A DNA stretch of 64,000 nt from Branchiostoma floridae (lineage: Eukaryota > Chordata > Leptocardii > Amphioxiformes > Branchiostomatidae), in contig NC_049980.1 in assembly GCF_000003815.2 (NCBI RefSeq), forward strand, positions 23,449,249 through 23,513,248. Direction: 5' to 3'. The translations under genes were made by a program, and so were the position numbers. Numbering within the stretch: the first letter of the stretch is position 1; every line of letters begins with the position of its first letter. This document shows positions 49,985 to 62,588 of the stretch, one piece after another. The notes under the pieces are model-generated. The model was not told where the DNA came from. It searched no databases and worked only from the letters and a program-made list of their open reading frames with translations.

Positions 49985-52900
49985 TGCTGCTGCTGCTTCT
50001 CCTCCTCCTCCTCCTGAGCCTCCACCTCCTGCTGCTCACGCTCCACGTTCTGGATAGTCGTGCCCAGGATACCCTCAATGTCTGTGATGGCAGCCTGGGA
50101 GAGACGAAGTGGAAACAGGATATCAGTATTAGAATTCTGCAACTCAGTAGTAATGAAGTGGCAACTAGTAGTCCATGATGGTACTCTACCCTAGAACTGT
50201 CTTGTCTATATCTAGAATGGAAATGAGTAGGTGGCCGGGAGGTGACAGGATCTCAAGACTGTGGCACCCACTCACTCACTACCCGCTAATGCAAACAAGT
50301 TGTGCCCCTGTAATTAAGAGCCTGATAACACTCATAGAACTGAGCCTACCTTAAAGTTGGTCTCTCCCTGCATATTTGGTGCAGAGATCTCCTGGTGGAT
50401 GACTGACATGTTCCTGGCAAATGTGGCAAGCGCCCCCTGGAGACTTTCACCAACAGTGCTGTAGAGAAAGATTATAATGCTTATCAATCTACTAACTACT
50501 GATACAAATTTCAGGAACAAAGGCCTGTGTTATCACTGTTTAATTCTTGCAAATGCAGATTTTAGACAGAATTATAGAGTTGTAGACTTACAGCATGCCA
50601 ATGTGCTCTCTCCTGAAGCTGTCCAGAAGGGTAAAGACTGTCCCTTGTTTCTCCTGAGGATGGAAGAAGGGATTTGTATGATTACAATTTTAAACAAAAG
50701 TAAGCTTGAGTACTAGATATTTAAAACAAGAAATGATAGCTTCTTACAGGAATATCTGTAACGTCAAGCCTAAAGAAATGACTATAATAATCATTCTCAT
50801 TCTAGCTGACAATTTTTCAACATCAATGTATCCATATCCTTCTAATGACAAGCCTTGTTCCCATACCTTGATGTCAAACCCAATGCCATGTGCCCTGCAC
50901 ATCTGGAAGAACACGCTGTAGTGGATGACAGTCAGGTTACTGTGCAGCAGCTGGGTGCTCATCACAGCATACCGAGGCAGCGGAGTCGGGGGCTGGCAAG
51001 GAACAACATGGCTTTCAATTATTAACTTTTCTCATCATGGTGGACAGTCACTCATAGAGTGATGATCTTTATTTGCATGTTCCTGCCCATGTAGGCTAAG
51101 TGCAACAAATCCCATGATGGGATACTAAAGACTAAGTACTGTTAAGTAAGTAAGTACTAAGTAATGCGAGTGAAGTGAGTCTACTGGCTCAGAGTCAAGT
51201 CCTTTCTCGTCATAATTGGAGGTTGATAGAGAATTTCTGAACACACGAACAATAAATTGAGGCCTCTGCTTTTTCATTTTAGGTGTCAGACACTGCAGAA
51301 TATGCAAAAACAGGAATATCAATCTGACAAAGAATGCACTTCTGCAAGATATGCTCACCTGTTCCTCCTCCTCTCCTCTCCTTCTTCTCCCATCCTTCTT
51401 CTCCTTCTTAGGTAGTGGCGGGGCCTGGATCACACAGTTCTCAGCATCAAAGGTGCCGGACGTCACATACAGCATGAGTTCCCTCATCCCTGTGGAGTCT
51501 CCATAGGACAGGTTCAGGTCTGTTGCCCACAGGACCTGGAGAAACATCAACAACCATCAACTGTGCTGAACTGTGGAGGGGGAATATCACCATTTTTCTA
51601 CATATTGTTTTATTTATGGGCAACACACTAAGTTAGATTTGAAACTCTCAAAAAATATGCAATAATAATATAGTCACATTATCTTTGACTAAACACCTAA
51701 ATAAGTAAGTGTGGTTTTGATGTGTTTTTTGTTGTTGTTGACAAAAGCTCACAACTAAGATTAAGTTCTTCAGCCATACTAGCAGGACAGTCTTACCTGT
51801 TCCATAGTTTTGGGGTCAATGAAGGTGACGAAGTCCACAGAGAAGTATCCCAAAACTCCTCTGGTGCGGCAAGACTCTCCTATTCTCATACAGCACTCAT
51901 TCAGCACCTGTTAGAGAAAAACATTGGAGGATTAACCTTGCCTTTTTAAAGATTGTGTTCTTGATGATAACTATGAAATACTTTTACACATTTTGAAATT
52001 GTGGTCTAACCAGGCTAGGTTTCAAGCCTTTACTTCTTCCATTCAAGCTTGTCTTGCAAGCTTGCTGTAACTTCAACATACTGCCTTTTCCACTTACTTA
52101 TCAGACAAAGTGTTTTATTACTTTTAGTCATGCCTCCCATCCCTCCCATCTCTCACCTGAGGTTCTACAGAAGACTGAGGCACAGAAAGGCCCCAGCTCA
52201 CAAATGGCCCCTCCGCCTTGATCTGGTCACCGTTGGCAACCATCCGGATCTTCCCAGTCGGCTCAATCAACATTTCGGCAGACAGAGTTGTCACACTCTC
52301 TGACGGAGGGCAGGCTTCAACAATACCTCCTGTTGTAGGTGAAAGAAAGTGAACTGTCTTTATATCATTTTCTCATCCTTCACATATCCTTCTCCAGTTG
52401 ACGTTTAGTCTGCAGTTACATCTCAATTCAACTACAAACTGCTCAAAATGACCACTCAGGGGACTGATAAAATCTGTTCTATAATAGACTATATCAACAG
52501 GTGGTCACTCCAGACAGGAGTCTTAATGCTTGTGTCAATGGAAAAAATGATAATTGTATTAATCAAAGTGGCCATGTTGGCCTGGTGGTCCTTATGCAGA
52601 GGGTCAGGTTTTATGGTACTTTATTACATTTACTTAGTAACCTAGTTCACACCACAAGTTGTAAGCAGCACAAGACTTAACATACAGTGCCATAACAAAC
52701 AATAACTGTTACATAACTTTTACTGACCCTGACTGAGGAAGGCCTCCAGGAACTTGTCCCATGTTGGGAACCTTTTCCTGTTTGCAGGAACTCCAAACTG
52801 ATCCAGGATGTCTGGGATCTCTGCCTGGATCTTAATCAGAGCTGGCTCCTGTATGGACAATGGTGAGATCATTTAGCCACACTTCAAACCTCTTCACCGA

Positions 52901-55900
52901 AGGAGAACACCTTTCATTTCTATTTTTATGGTGTGTCATCTGCTTGTTCCCTAATTTTATTGCTGATCACAGATAGTTCCAGCTTTAAGTTACAATTTGT
53001 CACTTATCATAATTGAATCAGCGATGAAAGACTGTTCTGGAAGTCAAACTTTACTTGTTGAGCCTCAGAGGATGATTAATGATGATGATGACAATTGAAT
53101 CAATAGAATTATCAATTACAAAGTGTGACAAATGACAATTTTGAAAGCAATCCTAAATATTACATTGCATGCCTTCTGAGTGAAACATACCTGACTTTGA
53201 ATAAAGAACTTGTACAAAATGACTGCTCATGAGAAATGCCACCTACATGTGCCCATTTCTTGCTCCATTTCTCCCCGTATCTGTGCTGCTCCTTGATGGC
53301 CCACTTGTAACAGTTGAGATGCTCCACCACGTCGCAGTAAGCGATGCCCCTCCCCATGTACTCATCATCCAGCTTGAACAGCCACCTCCGAACATTCAGG
53401 TTCTCAGTCACCAGCAGGGCCAGGGACTCGTGCAACTAGGGTCAACAGGGCAGAGATTCAGCATGAACTGATATGTCTTACCAACATCACAAGCCAAGGA
53501 GTAAGGAAGATGTGAACATGGTTTGTCCACAGACCAGAAACAATGGATATGTGATGGATTGAAATTTTAACATTTTTAAAGATATAAAAGCTATGGTTTA
53601 TAGAAGTCATTGAAACATTTAGCCAGTGGTAGAAAAGTACGAATCAGAGAGTCCTGAGCTCCTATGGGACTGATTTCTAATGATAAAGAATACTGAGCTC
53701 CTATTGGTTGCTCTGGGAGTGGGACTGTTCTATAGAGTTGGAGGTGTGTGGCCACAAGCTCTCGGGGAGGAGGCCCAATCAGCCCCTTATACCAAGAGAC
53801 ACAGGCCACTGTCCCAGCTTGCTGCACTTGCCATTACCTGTTGGAGACTGTAGATGTCGTACTCCCCAGGAGGGGTGTCCACCTTGGCACTGGCAAAGAT
53901 CCTCTTGGAGCCAGACTTGGTGGTGTAGAGATGTCCCACCTCAGGCTCACTCCCCAGGATTGGCACATCTGCAACAGGACACACGTATCACTTACAACTC
54001 TGATCAGATCCCTTTGTGGACCACGTAAAAGCCGTAATAACGATTTTTTCAGGTTTATGTTTTATCTATGCTTCTCAGACTTGATAAACTACATAATAAG
54101 ATGCTTGAAACAGCTTCTCCAACAAAGTAATGGTAGCTTCTTGAGATGGTACAAAGATGCAGTAGGTAGATTGGCCATACTTAATATTCACATCTACAAG
54201 TCACAGTGTTCAACCTAAGTAGAGTCTGCTTTACAACTTACCCAGGATCTGTGACACTGCCAGGTCATCCTTGTGCATGACGCCTGGAACAATGTAAGCT
54301 TCTTTCCCTTTGATCAGGTTCCTTATTCTGGAATAAGATGGAATGAGATGATAATATCAGCTGACCATGATAACAGTGTCCTATAAAAGCATAGAAATGG
54401 CTGCTGTCTAAGGGTAGAAGCACACTATTTTCTTCAAACAAAAACCTGACATGTACTGATGATAATCACTATCACAGTAATCCAATGAAAGTACATTGAA
54501 ACTTGAGTCTGTCCTTTTGCCAAATGATGTCACCCTACGTGTATTCTATATGTTTCTTATTGCTTCTGTATAAGATGCCCTCAAATGCACTGAAAACATA
54601 ACCTTCTTGGCAAAGTTAATAATGGACAATAAAATATGACATGACAACAAACCTTTGCAAAGCTTGTGGACTGTACTTAAGATGGGTGGCTAAACACATG
54701 GAGTGACTCTGTGAGGGAAACAGGAAAACAATCAATGAGCAAAATAACCAGAAACTACCAAACAAGGACTGAACAGCAACAATTTGCTCCAATTGTAATA
54801 TTTTGTATGAAAGCATATAAAAGTACATAAATGCCTGTCGAATCTTTCTATGAAAAAAATCATACCGGAAATTTGTCAAAAGCCTCTGGAACAACAATCT
54901 TGTATCTATCCTGCATGTCAGACTGGTCCTCTACTGCACCAGACTCCACAGCAGGTCTGAGTCCTAGCAGTTTGGAGTAGTACTGCAGCATCTCTTCACT
55001 CATCTCCACAGGAGACACATAGATCACATCCACCTGAGGATCTGGATGGAAGATATTGCTGTTTTATACACAATAATTTTGATAAAAGATGTAATGAAAA
55101 ACAAATGTGGACACTTGTGTGAACTCTTTACAGATCAATAAAAAGTATGAAAAAGATCAAAAACACAAACTTACCCCTGAGGTCACATAATCTTGACATC
55201 TGCGTGTTCTGCTTGATTCCAAAGTCCTTGATAGAATCTCTTACTGCCTGGCTATAGCCTACAGGGGTGACAAATAAAATTACTATGAGAATAATAGAAA
55301 ATAATAAAGATTAGTAAAAGAAAATCACAAAAGACTTCAGACCATCCAGAATAGTTATTCCTACAAGAAGGCATATATTATGTCTCTCATGATTATCTTC
55401 AACACATGGTACTGACCTAGGGAGGGTATATGGATGATTGTTCGTCTGGATTGCTTTATCTTGTCCCAAGAGTCAGAAAATACCTGCAAACATATAAACA
55501 CAACATTGCAGGTTACTTCATCGTCATGTTACAGGTTACTTACTTTTAAGAAAAGAGGACTACCATGGTATAGGACTTACACCACTGGCCTACAGTAGAC
55601 AATGGAATCTACCACATTTGTCTAACTTTTCAGGGCTGTCTTTGAGTACTTTTCAAAGCCCTGAATAAATGCTACATAGATCCTGTCCATTATCGAGTTA
55701 ATAAAAGTTAAGACTTCCCACCTTCCTCCTCCTCCTGTAGGAGTCCAGCTCGTACAGCCTGGTCTCCTTCAGCTGTTTCCTGATCTTGGCCATCTTGATG
55801 TTCATGATCCAGGAGATGGCGATCACCCCTGCTGCCCACTTCCTCTGTCGGTAGCTCACGTACGAGCTACGCGCCGTGTACCGCTTCCACATGGCCTGGA

Positions 55901-58900
55901 TCTTAGCAGCGGCTACGTGCTCACCGTCTGGGCCCAGGAACCTCCGACCCTGGAATGAGAGAGGGATTGTGTCAGGAAAACTTACTCTCTAATGTACCAC
56001 TGTCAACATCTTTCTTCCATTTCACACGTGGGGTGGGCATCCTGGAGATGGCCTCAGTCTACTTGTTGCTTCCCTCTCTTGAATAATGTTGAACTTTTAA
56101 AATTTCAACACAGATATACAATGTATTTCATGAAGCCCCCACAATCTCTGCTACTAACTAAGATGGCAGGCTATAATTTATGCACATACATTGATAATAT
56201 ATGGATAATATACAAGGCCCTTGTCAGGAATCCTACGTAGGTGAAACTAGCCGCACTCTCAGAACCAGGTTTCTAGAGCATAGATGGCCCAGCTCAGTCA
56301 AAACATCGGAGGTGGCACAACACATCCACATAGAATCTCCGGGACACTCAGTGGATTTCGACAAGGTGGAGATACTTGATTCCGAACAGGATTACTTTCT
56401 CAGGGGAGTGAAAGAGGCTATTTACATCAGAGCCCATCAACCTTCCCTCAACCGAGACGGGGGCCGATACCGACTGTCAAGCACCTTTGACCCTTTACTG
56501 ACGTCACACTTCCGTTCCGGAAGTGCGACTTAGGTCTTGGGTCATTTCAACTTGAGAAGGATCAGAGGACTGATCGAAAGCTTGTTGGTAAGCGCTTTAT
56601 TTTTGTGTACGGATATAAAGTCTTAAATTAAAATCGTATCATTATGATAATATACAAGTATACATTTACTTGTGTCCTGTAGTTCATTAAGAACTTAAAA
56701 GTATAACATTGCCCACTTACAGGTCTGCGAAGGATGGCTTCCACATCGTCCCTATTGACGATAACAGACAGCAAGTTCTCCTTGGTAGGAGCTTTTTCCA
56801 GCTCAAACTCCAGGGCCAGATCAGCCAGCTTGTCTCCATTGATGAAGGCAAGGGGCACTGCAAAGTCTCTCAGTAGTCTCAAGAGATGCTCCAGGGCTGT
56901 GATGATGCTGGGGAAGGAAGGTAACCATAGTTCAGTTCAGTTCATTGTGACATCAGTGTCATCGTGACAGAGAAGAACCATGCCAGCCATTTCCTCATGG
57001 CGCATTTCATGTCCTGCTAGTGACACCCCAAGACTACAAAAGACTGTTGAAATCCAATGCAGGTCACCAGAAAGTTGAATCTTTGTTCTTTACAAAGTTT
57101 AAAATTTCATGGTCTAATGTCATGTTGTTGGAAAGCTTACAGAGCAGACCAATTGATTGAAGTAAAGTTTGTTCTATAAGGATTGAAGAATGTTTGAATA
57201 GCCTTGTCTCCTTGCCTTTGTTTAAAATGTCCACACAAGACAAGTGACTACAATTACAAATGACTTTGGTTTAGGGACAAGAAAAGAAGCAAACATCCTG
57301 TTGAAACCTTTGTGTTATATCAAAGCTGGATTAACATGTAACTGATGTAAAAAATGTACACAAAGCCAAGCTCTCACCTTCCCCAGGAAAGCACGTAGTG
57401 TTGTCTAAAAGCCACAAAGTCTGGCGCTTCGTCTCGGATGCCGCCATTCTGGATAGCGAACCTGTGGCCACTGCGCTTGAAGTTGACCGTGCTGGCAGGA
57501 GTGGTTGGTGGTGGCTGAGATATGATGGAAATAATGACCAATAAAATCTACTTCTTCAGATTAAGCTACTTCCTGAGGTTCCAACAGCAGAATATGTGAT
57601 ACATGAATCCTAAAGTCTAGAATAGTTTACTGTTTAGTCTCTGAGTATCCTTTGGGATTCATCAGATTATTAGTATGCCTCAAAATCTGCAAAAATAAAT
57701 ACCCATACTAACTTTAAAGCATGTACATTGCACAAGCAAATCACATCATAAAGATGTACAAAATAGAAAAAGAGACTTTCTATGTCTGTTACAAGCTGAG
57801 CTCACCAATGGTTGCAGCTGAGCCTCGAATGTTTTGACCTGAAGTGGGGTCTTGGTAATCCTGGAGTCTGCCGTTTGTGGCGTCTTCTCTGGTTTCTTGG
57901 TGTCCATGGAGTCCAAGGACTTATTGGAAGATACATCCAACTGTAAAGGGCATGGCAAGGTTAGCACTGATTCATATGGAAGTTTTCTTTATTTGCAACA
58001 CACATTATGGGACACTAAAATAGATAAATGGAAACTTTACAGCTTTTCTTGTAAAGACTCAACTCAAAAGCATTGATTTTTTAACTTACCTTAACTTGAG
58101 CAAGGTTGAACCTTCCATCTGTGAGCAGAAGAATGAATGGTTAGAGCAAAATGGAATATGCAACAGGGAATCTTGTAATGGATTGGGTGACATAAGAAGG
58201 CATATGCCCTATTCTATTCTCAAGTGAAAATAATCTACCAACAACATATTTACTGTAAACAAAAAGGGGTTGTGCCAGTGCTATAAGAAAGATTAGCCTC
58301 TTCCCTTGTCCAAAACAACATGAAAGGGTTTGCTATGAGAACACCATTATCCACCTCCACCGTACCTAGTGTTGGGTCGGCACCTGCTTTCTTCGGCTGG
58401 AACATCTCGGCCGGGTCATGGAGGGGAGCCACGCGGTGCTTCACAGGGGAAGGGTCAAGGGTGAGCTCAGCAGCAGGGGGGATGAGACCCCTCTCCATCA
58501 GACTGAGAATCCCCTTCCTGGCGTCCCGGTCAGCGATGGGGGGAGGGGGGATCTGAGGGTCCACTCTGTTGGCTCGAGGCAGTACTGCAAGGTGGTCCAC
58601 TGTGGTACCTCTCATCAGCTTGGATGGTGATGGCTGTGTCACGTGGTATAGCACATGTCATTGGAATTAGAAAATAATGTGCTCTTTGGAATCAAGCTAG
58701 CAAGCTGTTGACAAGAACTAGAGGCAGTTTAAGTAGATACCTTTGGAATATATTTCTAACAACAACGTAACCTTACCATAGCAATACATTGAAAGGGGCA
58801 ACCTAAATCTGTGTTTTACATCGATAAGAACTCATCCTGATGCAAGGCAATTTCCGACAGCAAAGTCCAACCCACCTGTTTTGTTTCCCTCTTGTTAATG

Positions 58901-60840
58901 AGAGGCAGCTGGATGCCGTAGCTGTCACTCATCACCTGTCTATTCTGGGTGTTCTCTGGGTTCACCACTGCCTTCATACTCATGTCCATCTTTGTCTGAA
59001 GAGGAAACAAAACATACGTCTCAGACACAGAAATGTGGGAGATAATAATCAACATAATAAGAAGTCTGACACAGACTTTGATGTTGGTCTTGCAATGGTA
59101 CCCAATCTTGTTGTTGATATGTAGCAACCATTTTATGCTCGGGGTCAAACTCAAAGACTCATCATGTGCATAGTTAAAACATAACCATTAATCTCACCAT
59201 CTGTCCCGGAGCCTCGGTCAGCGGCCCTCCCCCCTGAAGTCCCTTGGTCAGCTGTGTCAGTTGGGCCACAGGTCTGCGAGCCAACAGTCTGGAGTCCGCT
59301 CGCTTGGGAGGCCGGATAATCAGCTGAGACTGGCCTCCTAACCGTGGGTCATACTGTTCACTGGAAAGAAAAATGAAAGAGCATTTTAAGGTTTCAACTT
59401 TTGTGGATTATTATATTGATCTGAATAATATGTTAATAGCAGAATGAATACATTCATTTGGTACAAAGTGTCTTGTTTCAACTTAAAACTGAGTAGTCTG
59501 GAGTCCAGTCTTGTTTAGTCCACTTTAAACAGTCACTATCCTGCTGACCATTGAAAGCAGACTAAAGCTAACATGACTGGACTCTATGCAAGTAAATAAG
59601 TCAGTAACATTACATACTATGGAGCCATTTCAGGGTAGCGAGGTTGTGGGGTGGCACCAGTGAAGTCAACTGCAGGTAAGGTCTGGACTCTGTTGTTGAT
59701 CATCCGTAGCACATCATGAGTTCGGCCCTGTACATTTTAGGATAGGAAATAAAATCAAAAAGTTATGAATTTACAATCAAAACATTGTGAATTTCTACCA
59801 TTTAGATCTCATCACATGGTTTAGCTAGTTTGGAAAATTTTGACAGCAAGAAATACAGCTTTTATAATGATATCAAAGTGACTTCTACAACCAACCACAT
59901 TCATATGGTCAACTCCTTGAGAGAAAAATGAGCAATGTTATGTAAACACATGTTGTTGGTCAGCTCAACGAGGTTGAAAGAGGGTCAGCTCAACCTGATT
60001 GGGGCTCACCTTCACTCCAACCTCTGTGCGTTCGATAGCATTCTCCAGAGCCTTGAGGTCGATGACCTCTGCGTACTGCCCCTCGCCATGGCCGACCTGG
60101 TGTACCAGCCTGTCCCTCAGCTGACGCAGGTCCTCCTGTACCTGTTGACAGGACATATTCTTATTAGATCAGTTTCAAAATTTGTTATGATTTGATATGG
60201 CCCATACATGAGATAATGTCCTGGTCTGTAACGTTACTTTAAGATATTTGTATTTTTCACTCTCTAAATGTTTGAAGTTCTGAAATGGCTTTTCCTGTCT
60301 CAGCAGGGAATTATGCGGCTAGTAGAACTGACGTTAGTATCAATTAAAGGTCTAACAGTTATATTTGAAATCTGAAACCAATGACCTCATTTCTTCAAAT
60401 TCTTGTCACAGGAACTAACTACAAAAACAGTGACCAAGAAAGTGGTCAGGAAATCTTGAACAGTTGGATCAGATCCCCTTCCATCCACCGTAACATTTGA
60501 TATGGTTTAATAAGATTAACGTTAGAGTCTAACGTTATGTATTTTGCAACAGGTGGGCGTTTGAAGTTTTGACCTAATTTTTTATTTTTGTCATTATCTT
60601 TTCTTTTGAAACACCATGTAGACAAGATATGAATTTTTGGCGGTTGCATCTTGCTAGATCGATAAGCATGTGACAATGATGTATCAATTTTTAATCTACT
60701 GCTGGCTGCTTCAGTTCCAAGTTCGAAGCCGGCCTGCCGAGATCAGTTTACTGTTATAACCACAAATTGTGTTATGTTACCTTTACGAGGATTTCCCCAA
60801 CTTCCTCGGGTCTCCTTTCCATCATCGCCGCTGCCTGCAT
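49966..60840 (-). CDS. IQCH: IQCH, IQ-motif protein with ATP-grasp-like region
   Basis: Exons (left-right, coding order): 60781-60840 (ATG), 60010-60141, 59618-59727, 59198-59360, 58876-58995, 58366-58633, 58090-58118, 57806-57940, 57378-57514, 56721-56907, 55722-55949, 55417-55483, 55175-55258, 54866-55041, 54653-54708, 54242-54327, 53838-53968, 53247-53435, 52728-52848, 52157-52329, 51797-51907, 51359-51535, 50867-50992, 50592-50653, 50350-50458, 49966-50094. The total is 1121 residues with unbroken phase. An IQ motif ([20 protein letters not shown]) lies at about 459-478. About residues 600-980 read like an ATP-grasp fold: [35 protein letters not shown]. The C-terminus is Glu/Gln-rich. Vertebrate IQCH (about 1030 residues) binds calmodulin and is needed in sperm. 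It is head to head with AAGAB, as in human. Confidence 0.93.
56220..56620 (+). mobile_element. Penelope-like retroelement fragment (GIY-YIG domain)
   Basis: A frame ending at 56533 reads [18 protein letters not shown], then [16 protein letters not shown], then [22 protein letters not shown]. This is the GIY-YIG endonuclease end of Penelope-like elements. The reverse-transcriptase part is absent, so this is a 5'-truncated copy. It lies antisense in the IQCH intron 55950-56720. The right boundary is approximate. Confidence 0.85.
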
Positions 60841-61820
60841 TTTGGCTGTAGTTTATTACAAAGCAGAATTCACACGACTACTAAAAGTTCTACAAATTGG
60901 ATAAGTGTCAGTCCCACTGGTTAGCCATTTTCCTGGTCTCTGGGGCAACAATCCGCTAAACAGCACACTGCGCCTGCGCCTCCTTTGTGTTTGTTTTGAA
61001 GCCGAAATATCGCTTGAAGTAACACGAGAAAAAGCGAGATCTTTTGCTTGAGTCAGGCGATTAAATAATGGGGAGAATGACATATTCATTATGTATGAAA
61101 TAGATACTTTATCCATATTTATAAATATTATATAGCTTTATTCAGTTACAATAAATGTTTAAGTTATTATAGTATAGTTTTATTACAAAATAGTGCTATG
61201 ATTATATAAATATCTGCATACTATTATCAAATGCACCCCTCAGTAAATGTTAAGGAATTCAGAGTTCCAACAAACAACTATTAGACTATACCATATTGCC
61301 AGCAAAAATGGGGATATATTTCAAAACTGATTATACATTACTCTATACTATTAACCACAAAGTCTTGATATATCCATACAAATATTTGTATTTTAATATT
61401 TTAATTGAAAACAACTTTTATTTGTGATAATTTTTGGGTTCTACGTAAAGTGTAAATACTACTCAGTTGCATGCCTTACCCAGAAAGTATCGGGATCGAT
61501 ACTCAAATATATGCGATATGATTGGTTAAGCAGAAAAGAATGTAAAACGCGCGGTGATTGGGTATTGGCAGAATTTCTCTGTTGTAACGGTATCGCTGAT
61601 TGGTTATTCCTCGCGCGGGACGCGGAACGAGAAAAACAAAGGGAGCGGGGGCACAAAAAATCCGCCTCAAATGACATTTTTTACGCGAACTTTGTATTAT
61701 TTTCAGTTGTACGCGAACATGCCCCGCTTTTTATGACCGCAGCAGAGGATCACAACCAATGGGACCGAGAGTAACAAACAGAAAGTTGTTTATCTTGAGG
61801 TCACTCTTGGGGAGGCAAAA
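60841..61820. promoter_or_regulatory. Shared head-to-head promoter of IQCH and AAGAB
   Basis: The start codons are 980 bp apart on opposite strands. The AAGAB-proximal 300 bp hold reverse CCAAT boxes (ATTGG at 61521, 61557, 61564 and 61599) and one CCAAT (61756), plus CpG-rich sequence. The middle (61080-61440) is very AT-rich. It may be two separate promoters or one bidirectional one; the CCAAT array suggests NF-Y input. I see no full X-box near IQCH. Confidence 0.6.
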
Positions 61821-62588
61821 ATGGCGTCCACTCCTTTGGTGTTGATAGCAAGCTGTACCCCCAATTTTCAGGCCGAAGACCTCGTGAAACGTAAGTACGA
61901 CGATTTACGCTATTTACACAAGAAGCTAGGTTATCCGTGCATGCAAAGCTGTTACGTTCAGGCCACCATATGCCCTAATTTTATCACTAGAGGACGAGAG
62001 CGGTCCCTTTATCAATGTTTTGATCATGTCAGCTTTGTCAATTTTTCAAATGGTCAGCTCGGCCCGCCCATTCAAGCGCAGCAAGGCCAAATCGTCTAAG
62101 ATTTGACCGCCGAAACTAACCATGTGCCTTACTACATTGCTATCATCAGGTTAATGTTAATTTTTCTGAAGTAGGGAGAATTCATGGCGCCGTAAATACG
62201 GCGCCAAAGCAAGGTTTCTATGTTTGAATTCGCAGAAAACCGCGCGCGGGCTTGTTGAAAATCCCGCTGTTGTTGGGAGCGGGAAGCGGGCCGGCGGATG
62301 CTGCTGTGCCCACTCTTGCGTTCCGCGCCTGTAACGGTCCACTTGTCCCTTCCCACCCCGGTTCAAACCACTGACAGTTATTATTTCCTTCTTACAGAAA
62401 TAATTGGGAAGGATGATCTGCCTCCCGGTGTGGCTATTGTGGAGAAAATGACGGGTTTTCCCTGGACGATTGACAACAAATACTACACCGCTAACGTACA
62501 CATTTGTATCGCCCTGGAGAAGACCATCGGCAACGCAGAGTTTGCTGAAGCTCTGCAGGCAGTGATTTTACACTTCGACAGCAAAGAG
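61821..62588 (+). CDS. AAGAB: AAGAB (p34) adaptor-binding protein, 5' part
   Basis: AAGAB is a cytosolic chaperone for assembling the AP-1 and AP-2 clathrin adaptors. Two coding exons are visible. The first is 61821-61890 (ATG after ggaggcaaaa; MASTPLVLIASC). The second is 62398-62588, read in phase across the junction, with IIGKDDLPPG, FPWTIDNKYYTANVHICIAL and EALQAVILHFDSKE. The FPWTIDNKYY signature and the Rossmann-like small-GTPase start match the family. The vertebrate protein is about 315 residues, so only about 87 are present and the rest lies beyond the window. No later exon is recognised up to 64000. Confidence 0.93.
62185..62206. promoter_or_regulatory. 22-bp palindrome TGGCGCCGTA-AA-TACGGCGCCA in AAGAB intron 1
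   Basis: Perfect 10-bp arms separated by AA, with nested GGCGCC sites, lie in CpG-rich sequence 300 bp after the first exon. It could be a dimeric factor site or cruciform-prone DNA. Confidence 0.5.

Noticed and set aside
49635-50178. Pro/Ser-rich + strand frames
   Set aside because: They are translations of the minisatellite opposite the IQCH C-terminal exon.
51125-51553. 142-codon minus frame as an independent gene
   Set aside because: Its first part is IQCH exon 51359-51535; the rest runs past the splice donor into intron.
58250-58654. Extension of the IQCH exon to a longer single frame
   Set aside because: The donor at 58365 and the 29-nt exon 58090-58118 keep phase with the next exon; the extension does not.
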